Positions 33,949-51,655 of a stretch of 64,000 nt of DNA are shown one piece after another. The stretch lies in the NCBI GenBank assembly GCA_014529385.2, contig CM043948.1, forward strand, positions 77,300,291-77,364,290. Direction: 5' to 3'. The DNA is from Adiantum capillus-veneris. Lineage: Eukaryota > Streptophyta > Polypodiopsida > Polypodiales > Pteridaceae. The notes beneath the pieces are model-generated. The model did no database searches. It worked only from the letters and a program-made list of their open reading frames with translations, and was not told where the DNA came from. How positions within the stretch are numbered: position 1 is the first letter of the stretch; each line of letters starts with the position of its first letter. A program made the position numbers and the translations under genes.

Positions 33949-34517
33949 AATTTTCCTACCCATGACTTTGATAAATAAGTAAAATAAATACCTAATGCCA
34001 AAATCAGTATTGGGATCACATTCGGCTATTCACTTGAGATGCTATAACTTTAACATCATTGAGGACCTTGAGGACCTTCTTATTGACTTCTAGACACGAT
34101 TTTGGACCAATTGTTAGTGTTGCAAGATTTCTGTGTTTCAGTGGCTGGTCGCACATAGAGGGGCCACAATGGGATTTGGGGTGTGGATATCCAATGGAGA
34201 CTCCGATGACACATTGCAGATGGGACTGCTTGCAGGTGCTGCAGTTCTTGCTCAAGATTCTATTTATGATGGTCTTTGTATCTCCTAGACATCATTTTCA
34301 TGGGGACTTTTTTTTTTTGGTTGGGGGGTGAGGGCGGCGGGGAGAGAGCAAGACAGCCAACTATGGGCACTCGGCCTATAGTTGGCTTGAGATGGAGTAG
34401 GATAGCCAATTATAGGCACTGCGGCCTCAGCAATGCCGTGTGCCTGAATTGTCAAAGCGACATGGATTCAGGAGAGAGGTCTTGGAAGCTGATAAGCTGT
34501 CTTGGTCTCTGGTTTAT
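33949..34517. other. Upstream region of the NMNAT gene
   Basis: No gene was recognised. It contains a T11 run (34309-34320) and a direct repeat of CCAACTATGGGCACTCGGCC-like sequence (about 34353 and 34405). It should hold the NMNAT promoter, but no clear TATA box stands out. Confidence 0.4.
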
Positions 34518-40949
<6,432 letters not shown>

Positions 40950-41769
40950 TACCGGGTTGCCTTCCTCATTTGATGCTCAACGAAAGACCCATGCCCATGC
41001 ACAACATGGAACCTTTTAACTTGTATCCATGGTTGAGAGGAAGTTGCGTGTATTATAAATCTGGTGTTTGTTGTGTTTGTTTTTGTGTATTTTGTAGTTG
41101 ATAAAAGTAAAAACGAACTTCCTTAATTTCAACGCGCCAAACACCCACTCCTGAAGTGGTTACAATAGGTATTGAGATAAGGATAAGGTCTCCTCTCTGT
41201 AGCCCCATTTGTCTTGTGGGGAATAAACTGTAAACCCTAACCCTAAACAGAGGATATTTAAAGATGCCTATAGCTGCTTAGAGCCTTGCTGCTGTTTGTT
41301 CAAGAGTTCAAAACCCATGTGAATATCATCTTGCAACCCTCTGTCGCCGAAACAAGTCAAGAAGGGAGTTAACATTTGATTCTTTTGAAGTTAGAGAAAT
41401 TCTTGAGCTACTTAAAAGCACTTTTGGTCCATAAAGTTTTAAGTGTTTGTGATTTTTGTGACTTGTTGCTAGTCCACACACCATTGTAAAGACTGAAGCA
41501 ACTTCATTAATTGAAAAATCACATCTATAAGCTTGTAGCTTTCATGTGAAGTATGCTTGTTACGTGCACAGGGCATAGTGTACCTTAGAAAACCCGGTCT
41601 TTCCTTTGTCAAAGAACAAATTTATATGCAAGCATTTTTTGCTACCGTTGTGGAAAAATTAGTAAAGTCTTTGTACTTTTGGTTGCATAGTTAAAGCAAC
41701 AAAAGTAGTAGGATGTTAGACATTAGTATCATGCCTTACTTTTATCAAATGGAAATTGTATATTGAAAA
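40950..41769. other. NMNAT 3' flank, no gene recognised
   Basis: Probably NMNAT 3' untranslated sequence at first. A possible polyadenylation signal GAATAAAC lies near 41220. Beyond that I see only AT-rich sequence without domain matches. Confidence 0.4.
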
Positions 41770-41859
41770 ATGAGGCATGTGTTGAGAGAGAGCCTGCCTA
41801 TGAATGAGGGTGATTCCATCAGTATTATGTACGTTGATCGAAGATCTCAAGGAGCAATT

Positions 41860-43065
41860 GAATTGTTTCCTATGAAATATTGTATGAACATTGTTATTGC
41901 TTTCTTGAATGGTGACATATTTGAGGAAGTTTATGTAACGCAGCCTCGCGGTTTTGTCATAAAAAGACAAGAGGACAAAGTGTGCAAATGTAAGAAGTCT
42001 TTTTATGGGTTGAAGCAATCTCCTCGTGCTTGGTATGAGAAAGTTGACATTCATTTGGTTAAACGAGGCTTTCGTAACAGTCCAACAGAAAGCACATTGT
42101 ATGTAAAGGGTTCTTTATGTCGATGATTTGTTGATCATTGGGCCAAATGAGAGACATATTGCTGAATTTAAGACTGATTTGAATGCTACTTTAGATTTGG
42201 GGTTGTTGCATCATTACTTGGGTATACAATTTAAGCAGTGTGATGGTGGTATTGCCTTGTGTCACAAAAGTTACATAGAGACATTGCTATGTAAGTTTGG
42301 ACTTGAGGTTTGCAAACCTATTGCCACTCCTATGGAAACAGGTTTGAAGTTGAGTCTACATGATGCTGACGATCCTGCTGATGTCACTCTTTATCAAACT
42401 GTTGTTGTGGCTGTCTCATTTATGTATGCAACATGAGGCTAGATATTCAGTTTGCAGTCTCATAGGTCAACAAATTTATGCATAGCCCAGGGTCTAAGCA
42501 TTGGCAGGCTGTCAAGAGGATTTTATGCTACCTTGGTGATACTTTACATCTTGGCTTGTTTTATCCCAAGGGGGGATCATTTCCACCAGACTTACATGCT
42601 TTTTCGGACTCAGATTGAGTTGGTTGTTTTGACACGCGAGTGTTTACAAGTGGTTTTCATTTCATGCTTGGCAGTTCATGTATATCATGGTTGAGCAAGA
42701 AACAACCTACTGTGGCCACTTCGAGTTGTGAGACTGAGTACAGGGCAGTCTTCACAGCTACGGTTGAGTGTGTATGGCTCAGATGTCTTATGGCTGATTT
42801 GGGTGTTGGACAGGACACTGCCAACATTGTCTACACTGACAGTCAGAGCGCATTGGCAGTTGCGAGGAACCCAGCTTTTCATGCTCGCACACAGCACATT
42901 GAGGTGCATTACCACTATGTTAGGGAGAGGCTCTTAGCAGGAGAGATCAGCTTGGTTTATGTACCAACACAAGACAACCTTATAGATCTTTTCACAAAGG
43001 CATTGTCTCGTGAGCAGCTTGAAGCTTTCCGCAAAGCTTTGGGCTTACTCCCATTTTTAGACTGA
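41860..43065 (+). pseudogene. RT-RNase H remnant of copia element M1
   Basis: RT motifs in order: VIAFLNGDIFEEVYVTQPRG, YGLKQSPRAWYEK, LYVDDLLIIGPNERH, LLHHYLGIQFKQ. RNase H: VATSSCETEYRAVFTATVE, VYTDSQSALAVARNPAFHAR, then the usual end LFTKALSREQLEAFRKALG. About 28 bases present in M2 are missing just before LYVDD, and stops occur near 42436 and 42694, so it is non-functional. The last open part is 42640-43065. Confidence 0.88.
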
Positions 43066-43140
43066 TCATGTCCTCAGGGCATGGCACTTCCCTTTACTCA
43101 TGTGCCAGCTCTCGTTCACCACATCACTCCAGGGGAGATT

Positions 43141-43367
43141 TGTTACCATATACATGTGGTAGTGATGTGTGTGAACACACTAGAACCGTCGGGGCATTTT
43201 TTCCCTCTTTAGGAGGTTTTCCCCCCCGAGCATTGTATATACGTCCATCACTCTAGGGCTATCTATCTTTCAATTGCATACTAAGTAACACACTCTCTAT
43301 TGTGTGTCTTGAGCTTCCTTCGTCTTCTCCAAGCTGTGTGCGTTTCTCTGCAACCCTAATTCCAACA
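43141..43367 (+). repeat. 3' LTR of copia element M1
   Basis: TGTTACCATATACATGTGG ... CTAATTCCAACA, 227 bp, preceded by the polypurine tract AGGGGAGAT. Nearly the same as 59586-59813. Confidence 0.9.
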
Positions 43368-43436
43368 AAAATTCATCCAAAATATCCTAAGTATGCAGAT
43401 AGCAACACAACTAATCAACCAACAACATAGGAAACC

Positions 43437-45770
43437 ATGATCATGGCATACTTGGTATCGTTGCAAGAGACCGTATATAAGCAAGATGAAGATTTACGGG
43501 CACTTGCAATGGAGAATGGCACCCGAAGGGTTCTTGTTGTTGAGAATGAAAATATCAAAAGGGCACTTGAGATGCAAACAACACGTTTGATGCAACTTGA
43601 AGAGGAAGTGAAGGAATGTAAACACTCTCTTGTGGAGAGATCAACTAGAGGAGGACATTGCTTATTTTAAAGGCAAAGGTGATGTTATTGCCTTTGGGGA
43701 TATGTTTGGGATATGAATGCTTGCACAAAAACATCGCAACATGATACTTAACAATGTGATATGCCATACATTTCAAGGGGCTCAAAGGAAGTTTACTTGT
43801 ATGATTGCACTTCAATGAATAAGAAAGAGCCGGATCACTATGGAAAGTTACTTTTACAAATATGCAATAGCACGGGTATGCTCATTGCTAATGGTGTATA
43901 TTTGTGGAGTGGAACTAGTGAATTTACATGTAGAAAACACATTGGGGATAGTGTGATTGACTATATACTACTCTCCAAAGCCATCATGTATTGCATAAAG
44001 AGTTTTATGCTTGGCCAATGGACCCCAAAATTAGACCACCGCACCTTTTGTATTGACCTTGCATGTGGAGAAACAACTATACATGGTAATCTCAACTAAA
44101 GGGAAAAAGAGAAGTTATCTCTTTGTATGGATTTCAAACGAGCACCAATATATATTGAAATGGTTTGAGCAAAAGTTGTGGCTAATAAAGCTTCAATATT
44201 ATGTACCATTGGAAACTAAATGGGAAGCTTTCAAGAAAGTTCTTGTGCCGAAGAATGCTTTGCCATAAAGCATGTCCATGGTATCAACGAAGATAGATCA
44301 TGCAAAAGGTGGTTTGATAAAGAATGTCAAGATTCTTGAAATCCCTTGATAAAGCTTGATGCAACTATGGACAAAGACAAATATCAAAGTCATTTGCATA
44401 CATACAAGGCATTGATTTAAAAGAAGATGGAAGTCAAACATCGATTTTTTCAAGTCTATGAAAAAACATGTACATGTGGAAGATTTTGGAGAAACCTGAA
44501 GGACAAGCGGGTTGAGAGTTTTTGTAACTTGAAATCTTATGGATATATACACACATTGTAGACAGCTATATGAGCAATCAAATGTTGAAAAGATGCCATT
44601 TTATGGATCACTTTGATGTATGCCCTTTTTTTTTTATAAATATCGATGTGTGTGGTACGCTCAAAAAGTTGGCCATTCCCATGTATGCACTCTTTTTTAC
44701 TATTAAGGATGTATGTGACAGATGCAAAAAGTTGGCCACTCGCAAAGCGGGATATCTTCAAGTTATCAAGCTAAAAATGCCATTAAATGGACGGGAGATT
44801 TTACACATGATTGGATGTGTGATATGTTCAACCTTGCACTTCAACATGGTATGCCTTGTGATTGGAGCACTAATTTAGTCAAGCCTTTGCATAAAGGAGG
44901 GGATGTAAAGAGGAAACATCAAATGTTGGGTTCTCAAGAGTACCTTTTTGACACATTGGTGACACAGAGTCGTCTTTATGGAGTTGAAGTGTGGGGAGGG
45001 AGCATCTCAAAGTCTACTTGAAAAGAGTTTGAGAATATCCAAAAGTGTTTTCTTATAAACTTTCTCCGAGTTAAGACACAAACACCATATACTCCTACTT
45101 ATTGACTTGGGATCTGTTCCAATTGAGGTTATGGGCATGGAAAGGGTTGTGGAGTACATGATAAATATGTGGCCAAACCCATCACATTAACTTCCTACAA
45201 TTGCATGGGAAGCAAGCAAAAAAGTTCAAAAGATGCATAAAAGCAAGATCTTGAGCACGGGATGGATGCAAGACATAAAGAAGTGATTTGGGAGATGGGA
45301 TGCAATACACTTGCTACATGATGCCTCAATAGACTCCCAAGTGAATGAAGCTTTTCTACGATGCCAATGTATTGCGACTTGGGAGGGATTCAGTGGGTCA
45401 CTCTTCATATTATACACCACCCATATTGCCTCCAACTACAAAACCATGTTCTTTGCTGAAAGAAGAAACCATACTCACCCTTATATGCTTGAGCCTATCC
45501 CCTTGTTAGTGATATGCACTATTGCAGCCATTTGGATTAGCTCCCAGTCTCTTCAATGCAAGATAGAGCATTGAGCGAATGGAGAAGGGTCAAATCAATT
45601 GTGCACATTATGCTCACTGCAAAGTTCAGGAGTCTGAGTACCACACACTACTAGAATGCTGAGCTTTTGGTCGCATCCGAATTTACTTCCCTCACATTTT
45701 TAGCCATGACTTAGACCTACACACTTTCCTCTCCCAGACACAGTGTGGGGTATCCATTATACCTCTGCTA
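43437..45770 (+). pseudogene. LINE fragment Q: endonuclease, RT start and C-terminal zinc region
   Basis: A coiled-coil-like 77-codon frame (43437-43670) is followed by an apurinic-endonuclease-like C-terminus (43761-44099: YGKLLLQICNSTGMLIANG, GDSVIDYILLS, LDHRTF). A basic linker follows (RWFDKECQDS, FWRNLKDKR, about 44300-44500), then the start of RT (LALQHGMPCDWSTNLVKPLH, 44820-44900). The RT catalytic core is missing. The post-RT part resumes at about 44950 (YGVEVWGGSISKST) and ends with YHTLLEC (about 45640). Stops abound. The order EN-RT-C-terminus is that of a non-LTR retrotransposon. It abuts the M1 LTR. Confidence 0.7.
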
Positions 45771-46334
45771 GATCTCCCACCAATTTCATCTCTACACAGA
45801 GCCACACAAGAAACAAGAGAAATTGAAGAAGAATACCAAGGTCCGCTTCAAAATCCGGAGCCCTTGCCTACTGTCACAGCACATGGTGCTCAGGCCACCC
45901 CGGAAACCACGTCGCAAAGATTTGGACCGCGAGTCAAACAAAGCGTAATCAAAGTAATACCACGTGACCCGGTTTCTAAAGCACGAGAGGCCAAGAGGAG
46001 GAAAACAATGAAAGAGATATAAAGAAAGAGGAAGCTAAGAAGGAAGGAAAAAGAATGCAAGAAGAACAAAGAAGACAAAGGGAGCAAGAGGAATGGTAGA
46101 GAGCCATGGCGGAGAGAGATCACTTCGCAAACTTATAGCACGAGCAAAAGTAGAGAGGAAGGCAGCAGAGGATAGAGCTCAAGCCACCCAACAAGAAAAG
46201 TTTGGAAGCTCTAGGCCTTCAAAAATACCTCAAAGAGCCAAGCAATGTGCAAAGAGGAAGAAGGACAAGGGGACGCCTAAAGAACAACATGCCCAAGAAG
46301 AGAGGAGAAAAAAAGTAAAAAATCATCCTCTTTA
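45771..46334 (+). other. Lys/Arg/Glu-rich stretch between LINE Q and the H3-like piece
   Basis: Plus-strand frames here are strongly charged (for example 46093-46335, AKVERKAAEDRAQATQQE). They resemble low-complexity tails and not a known domain. It may be the 3' end of LINE Q, or an N-terminal tail of the H3-like fragment that follows. Confidence 0.35.
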
Positions 46335-46520
46335 ATGGACCAGGTAGGGGGCCCTTCACCACCACCAATAGCACAAAAAAAGCAAAGATGGAAGCCAGAC
46401 ACAATTGCTTTGCGAGAGATTCAAAAATATAAAAAGAGCATTGAGCCCATCATATCCAAAGTGGCCTTATCTCGAGTGGTTCGAAATGTTTGTGGATTGC
46501 ACCAAGGCATTGTACCATGA
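46335..46520 (+). pseudogene. Histone H3-like fragment (alpha-N/alpha-1 part)
   Basis: A 61-codon frame from ATG 46335 contains RWKPDTIALREIQKYKKSIE followed by PIISKVALSRVVRNVC. This lines up with the H3 segment R-x-R/K-P-G-T-V-A-L-R-E-I-R-x-Y-Q-K-S-T-E-L-L-I-R-K-x-P-F-x-R-L-V-R-E. The divergence is closer to that of variant or centromeric H3 than to canonical H3, which is nearly invariant in plants. The rest of the histone fold is absent: the frame leaves H3 homology at about 46495 and stops at 46520. I read it as a captured, decayed fragment; a chance match is unlikely given the length. Confidence 0.6.
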
Positions 46521-46676
46521 TCTTGCTTCCACTTTCATTAACAATGAAAAAATACGCAGATACGAAGCATCGTCATCCCTTTCGGAGACAACACATGCTA
46601 TTTCAAGATTATCTAAGAAATCTGAAGCATCTTCCCCCACCTTATCCGTGAAGGTTGGGAAGGAAACGTTTGCCAT
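46467..46676 (-). pseudogene. Gypsy gag fragment
   Basis: A 70-codon minus frame includes FPTFTDKVGEDASDFLDNLE and LMKVEARSWYNAL, the signature of a retrotransposon gag capsid domain. It resembles the gag of element P at 61111-60884 (VGEDANDF ... KEDARTWYSEYE). Its downstream half is lost, and it overlaps the end of the H3-like frame by about 50 bases. Confidence 0.7.
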
Positions 46677-47011
46677 TATTTTCGAACTCTTTTTTTTTCT
46701 TTTCTTTTTTTAAACACAAGTAACTTAGTGGATTATAGAGGCTTTCTTACAAGGTTGGGTAACATGATCAAAACAGGATGAAAATTGAAACGTTAAAAGA
46801 GTGATGGCAATCCAACACTGGGAGGAGAATGGGATTTGGGGTGCTAGGGATCTCTCCTAGCGCTGCAGCACCAAACAAGAATACAATCTTCTACTGATAG
46901 AAGATCTTCCTATCTACATATATATGTACGTGCATGTATTGCCAATAAAATGTTTTTTTTCAGCTCATAACCATATCACCTAAAAATTCATTTTCATACT
47001 CTTCAAATAAT
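46677..47011. other. Non-coding stretch
   Basis: AT-rich with T runs (46688-46712). No domain or clear LTR boundary was recognised. Confidence 0.4.
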
Positions 47012-49434
47012 TCAAGCAAAATGGTCACTTAATAGGACACAAAAGTGTCCAAGGACATAAAAGTGTCGTGTTACCGGTCTAGTGTTAAGAGGGGAATGGT
47101 TCTTTTCTCCTTCAATTTCGTTTGTGCATGCATTTTTCTTGGTATCTCCGTTGTCTTTCTGGTTTTTGGTTGGGAAAATTGTAAAAAAATTATTGAGTTC
47201 GATGTCCTTATTGGAGCTACTAGAGCGCTCGTCCTCTGTGTCTTCCTCCAAAGGACTGTCTTGGGAGTCTTGGAATACTTCCTCATTGTTTTTGTTAAGG
47301 TCTCTTATAGAGATATCATCCACTATGCGGCTACACTCTGTAACTCCCTCCACGTCGGGTTCTTCTGATCTCGATTCCAAATTCAAGATAACGCTCGTCA
47401 TTTGGAATGGAATTATATCTTATCCTTCCTCATCACAAAATTTGGTTAGTGTCACCTCATTCACACACACATCAAGGGTGGCCAGTATTTGCTTCCATCC
47501 AAATGGTTCAAATATCTCTTCCAAAAAAGGCTTTGGTACATATGCCTCATCCCTTACTGGTCGGTCGAGAATACAATCTTGTTTTCTCAGACTTCCATAC
47601 TCCAAATCTTTACGCATCCAAATATGCACTTTGCTTTGCATCCATGCAGGTATCTCCCCTTCCTATTCAGTTGTGGAGTTTAACTCTCCCCTAGGGGTTT
47701 GCTCGACATCTCTATAACTATGATCTTTGATCTTCGTAGTGACCTCCTTGTGTCTTAGTCATAGCCCCAGTCTTGTACCATTTTGAGCTGACGCATGAAG
47801 GCTCTGACCAATATGATATTGAAATTACTATCCTGTTCAAAATTCATAATAGCAAAGGTATGTTCATATGTAATTCCACAAGAGGATACAATGATTTGTT
47901 CTAATATGTCAATCGATCTCTCCATGTATCCATCCACTAATTGTGGTTTCATCTGGATTTTACTTAGAGCAGGCTTTCCCCATTTTTCCCACATCCCCTT
48001 GGTTGCTATGGAAATTCCAAACCCACTATCTAATATCGCAACCGTTTTTACTCCTTTGTATTCCACAAGTAAGGTAGTGTTTCCTTCTTCTCTAGCGCAG
48101 TAGTCTCCTACTTTATTTACTGGCACATGTTCTGGTTTAGTCTGTTTTGGTGTTTGACTGTTTGATGTTTTGAAGGAATGATATGTTGCTGAACCATTAG
48201 CCCTATTTTTTCCAAAAAATTTCCCATTTCATCCCAAAGATGAGGTCTAATTTGCAGTAACTCGGATAGAGTTACCGTACAATGGATAGGAAACGACATC
48301 AACTCATGAAGAGTCTTAGTGTTCATCATCTTAGGATCAGGTTTCCAATGGTATTTTCCTAATTTTATTCTTGTTTCATGGTCCACAATGAACTAAGGTA
48401 AAGTTTTTAAAGTCTGAGGTTTATTGTCTTTTGACATCTTTGTTTCCCAATGATCACCTCTACATTCATAACATGGTCCTACTAGTGGTGGAGAAGCTTG
48501 TGGACCCCCCATAGCTTGTCATGCTCTAGGAGGGTATCCCCTAGGTCTATAGTTCTGATTTTCCATGAACATGAGCATATTTTCATCGATCAAGTAATGG
48601 TTTTTTTTTGTTGTGTTATGTACAATGGTTCTATCATCCCCTCAGAACCTATCCATGGGATTTGTCCTTCGGGAGTGTAAGCACTATCATCTAACCCTCT
48701 CTCATAGGTGTTGTCTAAATCCTCAAAATAAGAAACTACAGGCATCATCCTTTGATCCATAGGTGCCTCTACAAGTTGTGAAATTCTCACCATGGATTTG
48801 TTTTCTAGGGGTAAAGAAGGTTGTATGTTGTCCCAATATAGGTTGAGGTCCCCCCCCCGGACTGTATTGTTTTGTCCTACTTGGTATCTTGGAGGTGGTG
48901 GCAAATGTTGCACTCTAGGTGGCCCATATGGTCTTTCCCTAATATAGTTTCTGGTATAGAAACATTCATGGGTTGTCCATTTTTTCTTGATAGAACACCT
49001 CTTCAATACATGTGGCATGTTTGCTCTTGGTCTCGGATGCATGTTGCACCACTGAGTCGGATGGTCTCCTCCACAAGTGTCACATTTTGTGTGGGCTATT
49101 GTCGTGTGTTCGGGTTTTGCCTATTACCTTGGTTCATCCTTCTGATCACGTCTTCAATCATTTGATCAATGTACGACACAATTGGATTTTGCCTATCCAG
49201 CTTTAATGTGGATTCACTAGTGGTCAAAGAGGCACTACTTGTCCCTTGGTCAGTATCCTCAATCACCTCTCCATACGCTTTATAGTTGTCTACTGCTTGG
49301 AGATGCGTCTTCTCCTTTTTAACGACTACAATAAAGTCAAGCTCAAGCAATATGATGAACCATCTTACAATTTGCCCTGTATTGCATGGTTTGTTGACAA
49401 GGTATAAGAGGGCTTGATGACCCGTGAAAAACAA
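47012..49434 (-). pseudogene. Rearranged gypsy element N: RNase H end, gag zinc knuckle, protease
   Basis: On the minus strand the order is unusual. The C-terminal RNase H motif comes first (49434-49330: FFTGHQALLYLVNKPCNTGQ, VVVKKEKTH). It is fused in frame to a gag-like part (IVSYIDQMIEDVIRRMNQGN) with a CCHC-like CDTCGGDHPTQWC (about 49075) and a proline/arginine-rich stretch (49042-48590). A linker follows (48386-48117, LWDEMGNFLEKIG), then a retropepsin (48126-47755) with AILDSGFGISIA at the active site, and an acidic tail (47401-47012). RT, most of RNase H and integrase are absent from this copy. Stops and frame changes separate the parts. Confidence 0.65.
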
Positions 49435-50184
49435 AAACTTATTTGCAAGGAGATAATGTCAAAATTTCTTAACATCATAAATCATTCCAAGCCCCTCTCT
49501 TTCGGTGGTGGTGTAGTTCTTTTCAGCTATAAAAATCTAAACTAAAAACCATCTACACGGGTGACCAAGGCAAGACATATGCTCCCTAGCACCTTTGTAT
49601 GAATCCTAGCTAAACTAAGATATAAGTAATACTCTGGCAGACCAGAGGGACTATCACCTCATAGGATTGGTCTAAGGTCACCTACCTAGGGCTCTTGTCC
49701 ATGGCAGTGGCACCAATGTTGGTGGATACGCCGCAAGCGAACGTTATCCACCCTAAATAGACCCAAATTTTACAAAAATCATAGATTTGAGATCTTTAGA
49801 CCAAGGGCTAGGTGTGGGATCAGAATCACCCCTTTTTGCCACTGAGGTACATGGATTGCGATTCATGTTCCTCTAAGACACACTGAGACCAGAATTACAC
49901 CACAACCCGACATAGTCTCCAGGATCCTGGTGGTCTTGTGAAAATTGAAATTGGAATTAAGTTGTGGGTATTGCAAGTAAAATTGTGAATTTGATGAAAG
50001 TGAGGGATAAAATTGTGTGGATTGTAGGATTGAACTAATAGAGTGGATGTAAACTCATAGCCATAAAGTATTTTTCATAGGGTGCAGGAGCTAGAGGGTG
50101 AGGCTCATCAAGTAAGTCAAACTGGAGAGAACATAAAGCAGCCAATGAGGTAACAAGGTTGGGGTTTTGTAAAATCATTTCTTC
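49435..50184. other. Region between elements N and the plus-strand gag, no gene recognised
   Basis: Contains further decayed RNase H sequence near 49440-49520 on the minus strand and a possible LTR/leader stretch (a GGTGGATACGCCGCAAGCGA word near 49719). Nothing could be assigned firmly. Confidence 0.35.
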
Positions 50185-51655
50185 ATGTATTTGCAATCAG
50201 GAAGATTGTATCAAAATAGAAACATTTCATCTGAAGAGAGATTGAATAAAAAACTGCTTCATCCGCTAGAAACCATTATGGAGGAAGGTCTAACTGATAC
50301 ATCATTGGAAAGATCATACACCATAATGCCCAAGGGTTTCAACAAGGTGAGATTTAAGGAAGGAACCTCCATAGGGGCATGTCTTTCTCGACCCGCATCG
50401 GATTTCAAGCTATTGTATCTAAAATTTCAATTTGAGAACGAGCTGAAGGCTAAAATTAGTAAGGATGGTATGGACCGCTACTGTGTTAAATTGGAGAACA
50501 AACCAAGTGAGTTCAAGGGCCTTGTAGATGTGGACTACAACAGAGATAGATACTTTGATTGGGAAGGAATGATGTATCTAGTCGTGCATAATACCTTTAT
50601 TGTGGACAAATAGGGGTTGACTGGCACCAAGGACAAAGTAGATAAGGAACTAGTGGATGAGCCCCCCGAGCTAGACAATCAAAACGTTGGGCTTAGGCGT
50701 GTTAGCGAGATGGGACATATCAATATAGAAAACACCTATGTGGGACTGTATAAATTCAATAATGGAGAACAAACACTCTATTATAGATGTGATGACCCAC
50801 ATTGAGGAGTTGATTGACTGCAAGAGATTGTATGTTTTAACATACGCAAAAGGGAAAAATATCCAAGTGCTCATGATGGATAAACATGGCCATGAATACT
50901 CTCCTATAGATCGTAAGGAGTTGGAATGTTATACATACTTTGGTGGACCACTCCATCAATATTATGTAACCCCCGAGCAAGTTAGACCCATGACAACCCA
51001 AATAAGATCAAAAACTGGATACATAAGTCCAATAAGAATGGGGAAGATTCAGTTGGTTGCCAACGGTTCTCGAATGTAGGACCTATGTGATCAATGGGGT
51101 CTAGAGTTTCTTTGAACACACACAGGGGCAGTGAAGCACTTGATTTGACTTATGAAACTAGAACCCTTCCAATTTTTTCACAAGATCGAACAGAACAACC
51201 GGATGAAAGGATAGCAAAGAGGACACCAATCGTAGTCCCAAGGTGAGAATATGAAGCTAGAGAGACTTTATGAGAAGGACTGGTAGTGGTTAGAATGGTT
51301 GTTGAAACCAAACGCATGCAACCATCTCAAGTGGCAAAGTGTGTACCCAAAAAGTATAGTGGACCGGGAGATCTGTATGCACATGTTTCAATCTTTGAAC
51401 AAGTGTTGAGGGCTAAGCAGGTAACAAATTTCCATAGTCAATATGAAGGATTTGGATTGACCATAGAAGGAATAGCCTTGACCTAGTTCCAACCATTAAA
51501 TAGCCGAGATTTTCGCAGCATAGAACAACTTCTATGAGAATTTGCAGAGGACTCAAAGAGATGGATTAAGCATAATACGGTCTCCCAAATCTATGCATTA
51601 AGACAAAAGGAGAAAGAAAAGGTGACACCACAAGAGATCGCTTAAATTTCAACGT
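50185..51655 (+). pseudogene. gag N-terminal and capsid remnant of a Tat/Athila-like gypsy element
   Basis: Open frames 50185-50613, 50617-50805 and 50738-51079, then 51286-51655. The first two share a layout with the gag ORF of element O at 55274: a VDK/IDKWGL box, a PPEL/PPTL box, and N-x-Y/W-V/I-G-L/V-Y before a variable tail. The last part encodes a capsid-like gag core (KKYSGPGDLYAHVSIFEQVL, ALTxFQPLNSRDFRSIEQLL). Stops at 50611, 50803 and 51484 break it. It lies just upstream of LTR O and may be an older copy interrupted by O. Confidence 0.6.

Larger units (their letters stand above)
41770..43367 (+). mobile_element. Copia element M1, 5'-truncated
   Basis: It keeps the RT second half, RNase H, polypurine tract and 3' LTR of a Ty1/copia element. 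No 5' LTR, gag, protease or integrase is present. It is colinear with M2 (57790-59813), including its LTR, so both are copies of one family. Sequence similarity to M2 begins around 41880. Confidence 0.85.

Noticed and set aside
41770-43367. M1 treated as a complete copia element
   Set aside because: No 5' LTR, primer site, gag, protease or integrase is present to its left.
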